Shown here piece after piece: positions 26,572-33,834 of a stretch of 64,000 nucleotides of DNA. Below the pieces are notes generated by a model. That model did not search any database. It was given only the letters and a program-made list of their open reading frames with translations, and had not been told where the DNA came from. This DNA is from CAZMSQ01 sp964569025 (lineage in GTDB: Bacteria; Bacteroidota; Bacteroidia; Chitinophagales; Saprospiraceae). Numbering within the stretch: the stretch's first letter is position 1; the number at the start of each line of letters is the position of its first letter. Location: NCBI GenBank assembly GCA_964569025.1, contig CAZMSQ010000001.1:310001-374000 (forward strand), read 5' to 3'. Position numbers and translations under genes: made by a program.

Positions 26572-27936
26572 TTAGTCACATCCGAGATCAATGCGAGACT
26601 GGGGGTCGTTAAAGGGAAAGCAGAAACCGGAGGGAATGGTTTCTGGTTGGTACCGCCTTAACAGTGGATCATACAATCCGTTCGACAGGAAATCGACAAT
26701 TGCATCGATTTCATCCTCACTTAGTTGGAGTGGCTTGAATTCGTCTGCGATTAAATGAGATGGGATAGTCATCAACTGAGGAACCCCCTGATTCTTATAC
26801 TCAACCACCTCCCGTATGCTCCTAAAGCTGCTCCCGTGTCCATAAAATGGAGAATCTTTCAGATTATACAATTGGGGAACTTTAAACTTATAATCATCCG
26901 AAGGGTTTCCGGTGAATCCGCCGCGACCCAGATGCTCGACGGAAGAATTAGAAGTCTTGAATACGGGTTCTGGGCACTTGTGAAGATCCTCCATTCCATA
27001 AGCATAGAATGCCATGCTGTTCAGAGCCGGTCCGGTATGACAGCTAGCGCACCCGGCCTTATCAAAAAACAACACTGCTCCGCGCTTTTGCTGCTCAGTC
27101 ATTGCGTCTTGATAGCCTTTTAGCCACAGTTGAAAAGGAGCAAGGTCTGCAACAATGGTCCGCTCGAAAGCCGCAATTGCCAATCCTGCAGTAATTTTTG
27201 AATAACGTTCTGACTCCGGAATTTGAATAAATGCCCGGTCAAAGAGTTGAAGATATCCCAGTGAGTCGATGATGTCCCGATTGATAACAAGCCGGTGTAC
27301 ATCCATTGCTGCAATTGCCTGTGATTCAACGCCTGAAAAACCGAGGTGATTCACTTCCTTAGGCGTGTCTTCGGTCCATTTGGACTCTGTGCCTACATTG
27401 ACGCCAGTAGCTCCAAACTGGCCATTCCACAGCATATTTGATTGAAAAGCATTATTTAATGTGGCTGGAGACCTTATTGGCTGTACGTCAAGTTCGTCTC
27501 CCGAATATTGAGGGTTTCGGACTCTGCCAGTTGAGGCTCCGGAGCCTCCATCTGCTATGCCTTGCCACCGATTAGCCTGAAATCCGGCATCTGCAAAATG
27601 GCAAGATGCACAAGAAAAGGTGCCTTGACCGATTGTGTGCAGAGGAGCAAGTGCGATACCGGTTTCGTGGAAGAGCAACTTGCCGAGATTGACCTTGTCC
27701 TGGGTAATCGGATTCAGAGGGTCTTGAGGGAGCCGGTCGTACAGCCCTGGTTCAGGGAGCTCAAAATATGCTGGGCCTATTCCTCCTGAAGCCCTGGTCA
27801 AAGCGGCTTCTAATGCCTGATCAACAGGATTTTGTGAGGGCTGTAATTCGTCCATGCTTTCCTGGCAACCTACGAGAAAAAGGTGGACACCCAAGGCAAG
27901 GCCGAAAATCGGTTTGTGACGTCGGATACTGTTCAT
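26572..27936 (-). CDS. Di-haem cytochrome c peroxidase family lipoprotein
   Basis: The 454-residue protein begins with a lipoprotein signal ending in LVGC (lipobox, Cys24). Two c-type haem motifs, CASCH (109-113) and CASCH (about 295-299), define the bacterial di-haem peroxidase/MauG family. The region following the second motif (TGPALNSMAFYAYGM) and the C-terminal QLSEDEIDAIVDFLSNGL are also typical. Such enzymes sit in the periplasm or on the outer membrane and reduce peroxide with electrons from cytochromes, or oxidise other substrates. It stands alone, convergent with the type IX secreted protein. A weak promoter-like pair, TTTG (27999-28002) and TAAATTTA (27974-27981) with a 17-base spacer on the minus strand, precedes it. 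Confidence 0.92.
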   Translation of the reverse strand: MNSIRRHKPIFGLALGVHLFLVGCQESMDELQPSQNPVDQALEAALTRASGGIGPAYFELPEPGLYDRLPQDPLNPITQDKVNLGKLLFHETGIALAPLHTIGQGTFSCASCHFADAGFQANRWQGIADGGSGASTGRVRNPQYSGDELDVQPIRSPATLNNAFQSNMLWNGQFGATGVNVGTESKWTEDTPKEVNHLGFSGVESQAIAAMDVHRLVINRDIIDSLGYLQLFDRAFIQIPESERYSKITAGLAIAAFERTIVADLAPFQLWLKGYQDAMTEQQKRGAVLFFDKAGCASCHTGPALNSMAFYAYGMEDLHKCPEPVFKTSNSSVEHLGRGGFTGNPSDDYKFKVPQLYNLKDSPFYGHGSSFRSIREVVEYKNQGVPQLMTIPSHLIADEFKPLQLSEDEIDAIVDFLSNGLYDPLLRRYQPETIPSGFCFPFNDPQSRIDLGCD

Positions 27937-28259
27937 TTTTTGTATTGCGCTGTTTGTTCCTGAGCTTAATTTGTAAATTTACTCTACCAGTAAAATGACA
28001 AAAAAAAGTTCTCACATAATCAATTCATCGATCAAGAAAAATCTTGACGTGTGATTACTAACCTTACTTATTTTCTTTGGAAAGAAGAGGAGTTCTGCCA
28101 AAATAGGGTAAAATTTTGACAGTGATAATGAATTATTTACAGACAAAAATTTACAAAGAGTATGCCACCTCGGGATTCGCAAAATCCATCGGGTTTGGAA
28201 GTGACAGTAAAGATCCAGCGGACAAGCGATCTCCCCGCCTTATTATTTAGGGTTAGACT
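27937..28259. other. Intergenic region between nadE and the peroxidase gene
   Basis: The 323 bases are AT-rich. Apart from the weak minus-strand promoter-like pair for the peroxidase (27974-28002), I see no gene, hairpin series or repeat. A 33-codon plus-strand frame starting near 28161 runs a few bases into nadE and has no support. Confidence 0.5.
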
Positions 28260-29897
28260 TTAGGAAAGGTATTTCCCCACAATGGGCATTCTCCTTCCCA
28301 TTCCAAAGGCTTTGGAACTGACACGGAGTACCGGTGCTGCCTGATATCTTTTGAACTCATTTGTGTTGACCAGCTTCAAGACTCTTTGAATGAGTGCTGG
28401 GTCAAAACCGAGAGTGGCAATTTCAGAGGGCCCTTTTCGGTTCTCAATGTATTCAAATAAGATTGCGTCAAGAATGTCGTAAGGCGGCAGACTGTCAATG
28501 TCTTTTTGGTCAGGGCGAAGCTCTGCGCTCGGGGGTTTGGAGAGAATATTGGAAGGGATGATACTCAGCTCTGCATTCATGTAAGTTGCCAGCCTGTACA
28601 CATCTGTTTTATAGACATCTCCAATTACAGACAAACCGCCGCACATATCGCCGTAAAGGGTACCATATCCGACGGCCATCTCACTTTTATTAGTCGTATT
28701 GAGAAGAATGGGCCCAAACTTATTGCTGATTGCCATGAGAAGAAGCCCTCTGATCCGAGCCTGAATGTTTTCTTCAGCAAGTCCGAATGGCTGATTTTCG
28801 AAAAGAGGGTGGAGTGATTTGAGAATTGTCTCATAGGTCTCAGAAATAGACAGGATATCATGCCGGATACCAAGATTATCAGCCAGTTGGAGGGCGTCGT
28901 GAATCGAATGATCTGAAGAAAAGGGCGAGGGTAACAACACGACTCTCAGGTTTTCGGGACCCAGAGCACGCGCAGCAAGCACAGCGACAACAGCAGAGTC
29001 GATGCCTCCGGATAACCCCACTATGGCCCGGGATAATCCCAGCTTCCTGAAGTAATCCCTGACGCCCAAAATCAAGGCGTCATGCACGCGGGAAATAGGC
29101 GTTCCTTCGCGGCTTTTCACCTCTTCTCCCTCATTGAGCTTTTGAATATCAAATGTTTCAATGTGCTCCTGAAAGAACGGCAGTTCTGCTTTCAGTTGGC
29201 CATCCGATCCCATCACCATGGAGCCGCCATCAAAAATGAGTTCAGTTTGGGCACCCACATGATTGACATATACAATGGGCAGTTCATAGCGTAATGCGTT
29301 TGCTGCGAGAATCTCCCGCCTATGGGCAGCGTGGTGGGTATCAAAAGGAGATGCAGATAGATTGAGAATGAGATCCGGTTGTTGAGGCATGAGCTCATCC
29401 AGAGGGCAGACAGCGTAAAGAGGGTTTTCATTATTGATGTTCCATATATCCTCACAGACCGTAACAGCTATTCGGGTACCTTTGAATTCGACCACTGAAA
29501 ATGAATTACCTGGTTCAAAATACCGGTCTTCATCGAAAATATCATAGGTCGGCAATAAGGTTTTATGAGTAATATGTTTGACCGTACCTTCTGACAGAAA
29601 GTAAGCAGAGTTGAAAAGGTCTTTTCCCTCGGGAACAGGGTTTGGAGAGGGAGAGCCAACCACAATAGCGATTCCACGGGCTGCTGTTGCCAATATGGAG
29701 ATTGCCTTTTCTGCTTGTGCAATGAAATCAGAAAATTCGAGGAAATCACGCGGCGGATAGCCACATGTAGCAAGTTCGCTGAAGCAAATCAGGTCTGCGC
29801 GCTGAGCCCGTGCAGTTTCAATGGCGTCGAGCATTTTACGCACATTCCCTTCGAAATTTCCAATATGGATATTGAGTTGAGCAAGGGCGATGCGCAT
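28260..29897 (-). CDS. nadE: Glutamine-dependent NAD+ synthase
   Basis: The 545-residue enzyme makes NAD+ from deamido-NAD+, ATP and glutamine. The N-terminal nitrilase-type amidase domain (about 1-250) has the catalytic Glu in CFSELATCGYPP (38-49), the Lys near THKTLLPTYD (135-144) and the Cys in VTVCEDIWN (about 169-177). The C-terminal synthetase domain has the PP-loop GLSGGIDSA (about 294-302) and the KSEMAVGYGTLYGDM segment near 407. Ammonia made in the first domain is channelled to the second. The neighbouring pnt operon on the same strand uses NAD(P)(H), and nadC, the earlier pathway step, is at 57.2 kb. Confidence 0.97.
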   Translation of the reverse strand: MRIALAQLNIHIGNFEGNVRKMLDAIETARAQRADLICFSELATCGYPPRDFLEFSDFIAQAEKAISILATAARGIAIVVGSPSPNPVPEGKDLFNSAYFLSEGTVKHITHKTLLPTYDIFDEDRYFEPGNSFSVVEFKGTRIAVTVCEDIWNINNENPLYAVCPLDELMPQQPDLILNLSASPFDTHHAAHRREILAANALRYELPIVYVNHVGAQTELIFDGGSMVMGSDGQLKAELPFFQEHIETFDIQKLNEGEEVKSREGTPISRVHDALILGVRDYFRKLGLSRAIVGLSGGIDSAVVAVLAARALGPENLRVVLLPSPFSSDHSIHDALQLADNLGIRHDILSISETYETILKSLHPLFENQPFGLAEENIQARIRGLLLMAISNKFGPILLNTTNKSEMAVGYGTLYGDMCGGLSVIGDVYKTDVYRLATYMNAELSIIPSNILSKPPSAELRPDQKDIDSLPPYDILDAILFEYIENRKGPSEIATLGFDPALIQRVLKLVNTNEFKRYQAAPVLRVSSKAFGMGRRMPIVGKYLS

Positions 29898-29999
29898 CAG
29901 GATGATTCTGTTTGGCTGTCATCAAATGGAGGCGAATATACATCCTGTCAGCCATTTTCGGTAGGTAGAGCTTGGTAATCTACCGGTGAGTGAAAATTG

Positions 30000-31397
30000 C
30001 TAAAGGGCCTTGACTTCACTGACCAGTTTTTGCAGAGATGCCTTGGCATCACCAAACAGCATTTTTGTTCGTTCGTGAAAAAACAGCGGATTCTGAATGC
30101 CTGCGTAGCCGGGGCTCATGCTGCGTTTCATGACCACAACAGATTTGGCCCGCCATACCTCCAATACCGGCATGCCGTAGATTGGACTTCCAGGATCATC
30201 CAGAGCAGCGGGGTTGACTACATCATTGGCGCCTATTACCACCACCAAATCAGCCTGCCGGATGAAATCGTTTGCCTCATCCAAATCCAATAGTTTTGGG
30301 TAAGGCACATCTGCTTCAGCCAACAGCACATTCATATGCCCCGGCATTCTCCCGGCTACGGGATGAATGGCATATCGGACTTCCACTCCATTTTGTTCGA
30401 GAAGGTCGTCAAGTTCTTTGACAACTTTTTGAGCCTGAGCAACTGCAAGGCCGTAGCCTGGCACGAAAACGACAGAGGATGAGTAAAACAGCTGAATCCC
30501 AGAATCCGATATGCTGATTTCCCGAATATTTTGATCGCCGCTTGCTTCTTTGCTTTTTCCGGGACCGCCGAACCCCCCAATGAGGACATTGAGCAGAGAA
30601 CGGTTCATGGCCTGGCACATAAGAACGGTTAGAATGGTGCCGGAGGCACCCACGAGAATGCCACCAACGAGCATGATGGTATTTCCATAGATCAGTCCGG
30701 CAGCTGCTGCTGAAAGTCCGGTGAAGGAGTTGAGAAGGGAAATGACAACTGGCATATCTGCTCCACCAATTGGAATGACAAAAGAAAACCCGTAGACCAG
30801 GGAAAGGGCGAGAAATATCATGCCGATTGTCAGTCCGGCTTCAGGGCCTGAGGTGACAAGGTAGACTCCCAGTGAAAGGGTGACAATCAAAAGGGCGATA
30901 TTGAGCAGATTGTGTTTGGGCAACGCAAGGGTATTATCGTTGATGAGTCCCTGTAATTTTGCATAGGCAAGAAGACTGCCGGTAAATGAAACCGCACCAA
31001 TAAGCGTAGCCATCAGAACAACTGAAAGCGGCCCTTCTGTCATTGCAGTTGTTCCTGCGTAAAATGACTGCAACTCGACAATTCCGAGCAGAGCTGCACA
31101 GGCCCCCCCCAGACCATTGAAGATGGAGACCATTTGGGGCATATCAGTCATTTTCACCTTCCTGGACGCAATCCACCCGACAAGGGCACCCATCGTTATT
31201 CCTCCGGCAATCCATGCAAAGTTTCCTGCACTTCCTTCAATCGGGGCAACCAGTGAGGCTACAATGGCGATCAGCATTCCGGCAAGTGCGAGTAAATTTC
31301 CCTTGCGGGCGGTATCAGGCGAACTGAGACGGCGGAGTCCCAGAACAAAAGCCAATGCCCCAACCAGATAGCCGATGTTGACCAGAGAAGTGATCAT
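30000..31397 (-). CDS. pntB: NAD(P) transhydrogenase subunit beta
   Basis: This 465-residue subunit holds the beta-type membrane helices (about 1-260) and the NADP(H)-binding domain III (about 285-465; FVPGYGLAVAQAQ, HPVAGRMPGHMNVLL, VVIGANDVVNPAA). Transhydrogenase couples proton entry to hydride transfer from NADH to NADP+, making NADPH. The ATG at 31397 (MITSLVNIGYL) is preferred; a TTG two codons upstream (31403) is possible. It is the last gene of the pntAA-pntAB-pntB operon, 9 bases after pntAB. Just beyond it, CGGTAG/CTACCG (about 29959-29985) could form a weak terminator stem. Confidence 0.97.
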   Translation of the reverse strand: MITSLVNIGYLVGALAFVLGLRRLSSPDTARKGNLLALAGMLIAIVASLVAPIEGSAGNFAWIAGGITMGALVGWIASRKVKMTDMPQMVSIFNGLGGACAALLGIVELQSFYAGTTAMTEGPLSVVLMATLIGAVSFTGSLLAYAKLQGLINDNTLALPKHNLLNIALLIVTLSLGVYLVTSGPEAGLTIGMIFLALSLVYGFSFVIPIGGADMPVVISLLNSFTGLSAAAAGLIYGNTIMLVGGILVGASGTILTVLMCQAMNRSLLNVLIGGFGGPGKSKEASGDQNIREISISDSGIQLFYSSSVVFVPGYGLAVAQAQKVVKELDDLLEQNGVEVRYAIHPVAGRMPGHMNVLLAEADVPYPKLLDLDEANDFIRQADLVVVIGANDVVNPAALDDPGSPIYGMPVLEVWRAKSVVVMKRSMSPGYAGIQNPLFFHERTKMLFGDAKASLQKLVSEVKAL

Positions 31398-31406
31398 GTG
31401 CAAGCG

Positions 31407-31724
31407 TTATTTGTTCTTTTTCTTCTTCTTAAACATTTCGAGCATCCGGTCTGTCACAGCAAACCCACCGACAACATTTATCATGCCCAGTGCAATTGCG
31501 AAGGTGCCGACGAGAAGCGTCATAGTGTCATCGGGGTCTGCCTGCCTGATGAGCAAAATTGCTCCGATGATAACCACGCCGCTTATGGCATTGGCCCCAG
31601 ACATGAGAGGTGTATGTAAGACCGTCGGCACTTTTGAGATAACTTCGAAGCCCAGCAGAACCGTGAATACCAATAGGTATATCATGATTAAATGGGTATC
31701 GATAAATTGCAGAATAGCATCCAT
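31407..31724 (-). CDS. pntAB: NAD(P) transhydrogenase subunit alpha, membrane part
   Basis: The 105-residue protein has three transmembrane helices. It corresponds to the membrane segment that is fused to the NAD-binding domain in Escherichia coli PntA but encoded separately in many bacteria. The VGFEVISKVPTVLHTPLMSGANAI region (about 24-47) is characteristic. The tail is strongly basic (MFKKKKKNK). The gene lies 15 bases after pntAA and 9 before pntB, so the three subunits are made from one message. Confidence 0.95.
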   Translation of the reverse strand: MDAILQFIDTHLIMIYLLVFTVLLGFEVISKVPTVLHTPLMSGANAISGVVIIGAILLIRQADPDDTMTLLVGTFAIALGMINVVGGFAVTDRMLEMFKKKKKNK

Positions 31725-31739
31725 TTCAGTCAGCTCTGT

Positions 31740-32825
31740 TTAGTGTTTGCTGGAGTTAGTTAGAAGGCTTTCCCGGATAATCTGATTATCTGGATCGAGG
31801 TGAAGCTCACCCTCCTTGAACAGGATTTTAAGGAAATTCACCACGTTGTTGCTAAATAGGGTAGAGGCGTCTTGTGGCATTTTTGCAGCAAGATCGGAAT
31901 CACCCACAATTGTCACACCGTGGTGGCGCACAGTTTTTCCGTTTTCCGTCAACTCACAGTTTCCTCCAGTAGATGCTGCGAGGTCAACAATCACAGACCC
32001 GGCCCGCATTGCTTCGACAGTTGAGGAGGGTATCAAAACGGGTGCTTTTCGGCCTCTGACTTGCGCTGTCGTGATAATGACATCGGCATTACTTGCTCGC
32101 TTTTGCACCTCTGACTGCTGGCGTCTGAGAAACTCTTCACTTTGAGCAACCGCATACCCCCCAGCGTCTTTATCCTCAGCAGCACCCTCAATTTCAATAA
32201 ACCTGGCCCCCAGACTTTTGACCTCCTCCTTAGCTGCACTTCGGGTATCGAAGGCTTCGACAACTGCGCCAAGGCGTCTCGCTGTGGCAATGGCCTGAAG
32301 TCCTGCAACGCCGGCACCCAGCACCAAAATCTTTGCGGGCTTGATACTCCCAGCAGCAGTAATCATCATTGGGAAATATCTTGGGAGGAGAGTGGCAGCG
32401 GTGAGAACTGCCTGATACCCTGCCAGACCTGCCATTGAAGACAAGACATCCATGCTTTGAGCAAGCGTGGTCCGTGGAATCATGTCAAGACTCAATGCCT
32501 GCAACCTAAAAATTTTGAGTGTTTCTATTATCTCTGGATTGGAGAATGGGGCAAATTGCGAAATCAATACAGTACCCTCTTTAAGTATTTCCAGCTCAGA
32601 ATGCACCGGAGGATGTATACCGAGTAAAACATCAGCTTTCAGCAAGACCTCTTTGCGGGGTAAAACCTCTGCATGGGGAAGGTAGTCTGTATCGCTGTAG
32701 AATGCACCCTCTCCCGCCATATGTTCCACAACCACACTTACTCCCAACGCCTTCATTCGCTGAGCACCGTCAGGCGTGAGTCCTACCCGTGGGTCTGCAT
32801 GTTCTTTAAGAATTCCCAATACCAT
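31740..32825 (-). CDS. pntAA: NAD(P) transhydrogenase subunit alpha, NAD-binding part
   Basis: The 361-residue soluble subunit is homologous to alanine dehydrogenase and binds NAD(H) (domain I). The Rossmann motif VLGAGVAGLQA (about 168-178) and the preceding N-terminal fold (KEHADPRVGLTPDGA, 6-20) are clear. The RQQSEV segment in the mobile region (near 235) is also family-typical. It heads the three-gene operon. The 135-base upstream gap, shared with a divergent small hypothetical gene, contains TACCTTTA on the minus strand as a possible -7 element without a clear -33. Confidence 0.96.
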   Translation of the reverse strand: MVLGILKEHADPRVGLTPDGAQRMKALGVSVVVEHMAGEGAFYSDTDYLPHAEVLPRKEVLLKADVLLGIHPPVHSELEILKEGTVLISQFAPFSNPEIIETLKIFRLQALSLDMIPRTTLAQSMDVLSSMAGLAGYQAVLTAATLLPRYFPMMITAAGSIKPAKILVLGAGVAGLQAIATARRLGAVVEAFDTRSAAKEEVKSLGARFIEIEGAAEDKDAGGYAVAQSEEFLRRQQSEVQKRASNADVIITTAQVRGRKAPVLIPSSTVEAMRAGSVIVDLAASTGGNCELTENGKTVRHHGVTIVGDSDLAAKMPQDASTLFSNNVVNFLKILFKEGELHLDPDNQIIRESLLTNSSKH

Positions 32826-32960
32826 AAAACTGGGCGTATTTCGATTGTGGCAAGTAAATTATCATTAAAGGTACATATTTCACAAAAGAACCTTTCGGTG
32901 AGTTTTGTCTGTAATTATAAATACTGAATGCAAGTCATCAATCGTTTTGAGGACTGGTAA

Positions 32961-33392
32961 ATGAATGGGAAATCTCTGTCCCGGATTTGGTCAATTCTTA
33001 TGAGACCTTTTAATAATAAAAATATGAATGAATTAAATGAAAAGCTGAAAGTCCGCCTTCGGCTGCTCAGAAAAGGTGATGGTGAGCCTGTTTTTGGATC
33101 TCACATACTCGTCAAACTTTTCGATGAGGATACTCTGATTGATGACAATCTCGGTGATGCGACGCCAAATGAAGATGGTGAAATACAGTTTGAGGTGCAC
33201 TCAGGCATGTTTCAGTCGGCTGATTCTCCAGGGGAGTTACTGCCTGATTTGTATGTTATTGTTTATGTGAATGGAGCCGAAATCTACAGAAGTCCAGTCT
33301 TTCAGGATCGTCATGTTCCCTCGGTCCACGGCACATTTTCGTCAGATGAGGGGATGGTTCTTGACCTTGGTTCTTTTCTGATTGAGGATTAA
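32961..33392 (+). CDS. Small hypothetical protein, transthyretin-like beta fold
   Basis: I do not recognise this 143-residue protein by name. After a basic N-terminus, the region from about 28 on looks like a beta-sandwich: KVRLRLLRKGDGEPV, a VKLFDEDTLIDDNLGDATPNEDG segment (about 52-74) and PDLYVIVYVNGAEIYRSP (about 94-111). The pattern of a described cargo word, an acidic turn and the PDLYV strand resembles small transthyretin-like or C2-like domains. No signal peptide is evident. An internal ATG at 33024 (MNELNEKL) could be the true start, removing 21 residues. The stop codon overlaps the A-run of the hairpin that terminates the minus-strand RNA candidate. Confidence 0.65.
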   Translation: MNGKSLSRIWSILMRPFNNKNMNELNEKLKVRLRLLRKGDGEPVFGSHILVKLFDEDTLIDDNLGDATPNEDGEIQFEVHSGMFQSADSPGELLPDLYVIVYVNGAEIYRSPVFQDRHVPSVHGTFSSDEGMVLDLGSFLIED

Positions 33393-33421
33393 AAAAGGAG
33401 CCGTTTTGGTCAAACGGCTCC
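33391..33421 (-). terminator. Intrinsic terminator of the minus-strand RNA
   Basis: GGAGCCGTTT (33397-33406) and AAACGGCTCC (33412-33421) form a perfect 10 bp stem with a five-base loop. Read on the minus strand it is followed by six T residues (complement of 33391-33396), the classic orientation. On the plus strand it lies directly after the stop of the hypothetical gene but lacks a T-tract. Confidence 0.8.
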
Positions 33422-33617
33422 ATGCTCAAATAAATCGGCAGATCCGTATTTATTTGAGATACGTAGATTGTATCCTCTCCCGAGTGACCGAGAGAAAATG
33501 TATCATCAGGAGGTTATTTCCTCCATGCCTTATTCAGGAAAAGCAGTCCACCACCCGAATTATCCTGCCAAATGGGGTTTGTCAGGAGGCAAAAAAGAAC
33601 TTACTTCTTTTTCAGAT
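33391..33617 (-). ncRNA. Candidate independent non-coding RNA (about 227 nt), family unknown
   Basis: On the minus strand a consensus promoter (33624-33654) is followed by about 225 bases with no sensible reading frame, ending in a perfect 10 bp hairpin plus T6. Between them lie at least five further stems. These are AAAAAGAA/TTCTTTTT at the 5' end, CCTG-A-CAAA pairing with TTTG-G-CAGG (about 33563-33585), GGAGG/CCTCC (about 33508-33523), CTCTC/GAGAG (about 33475-33494) and CAAATAAAT/ATTTATTTG enclosing CGG/CCG (about 33427-33456). GGATAC near 33470 can pair alternatively with GTATC just downstream. The layout is that of a stand-alone housekeeping or regulatory RNA. It does not look like tmRNA, RNase P RNA or SRP RNA: I found none of their signature motifs. 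A 6S-type RNA is possible but not shown. Confidence 0.6.
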
Positions 33618-33623
33618 ACCTGT

Positions 33624-33654
33624 CAAAATTACGAAAGTTTTGCTTCTTCTGCAA
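33624..33654 (-). promoter_or_regulatory. Bacteroidota-type promoter for the minus-strand RNA
   Basis: On the minus strand TTG (complement of 33652-33654, within TTGCAG), a 20-base spacer and TAATTTTG (complement of 33624-33631) match the TTG...TAnnTTTG consensus exactly. Start of transcription would be near 33617. No minus-strand gene follows before the terminator at 33391. Confidence 0.7.
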
Positions 33655-33834
33655 CAAATTTGCAAGAAGGCTGAAGGGTATTTTTGTAGCGGCCAGGCTG
33701 CGGGCTGAGATGCTTGCTTTTTCAAGCTCAGACACTTCATTTCCTCACTTTCAGGCAGTCATTTTTCATGGATTTTGGGAAATCACATTGTTGAGCAGAA
33801 TTTCTTACCTTTCGACAAAAGAGGGAAAAAACCC

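Noticed and set aside
31375..31743. 122-codon plus-strand frame over pntAB
   Set aside because: It is antisense to a clear transhydrogenase subunit with correct operon spacing.
33468..33674. 68-codon plus-strand frame between the hypothetical gene and dnaX
   Set aside because: It is antisense to the structured RNA and has no motif; the promoter and terminator both face the other strand.
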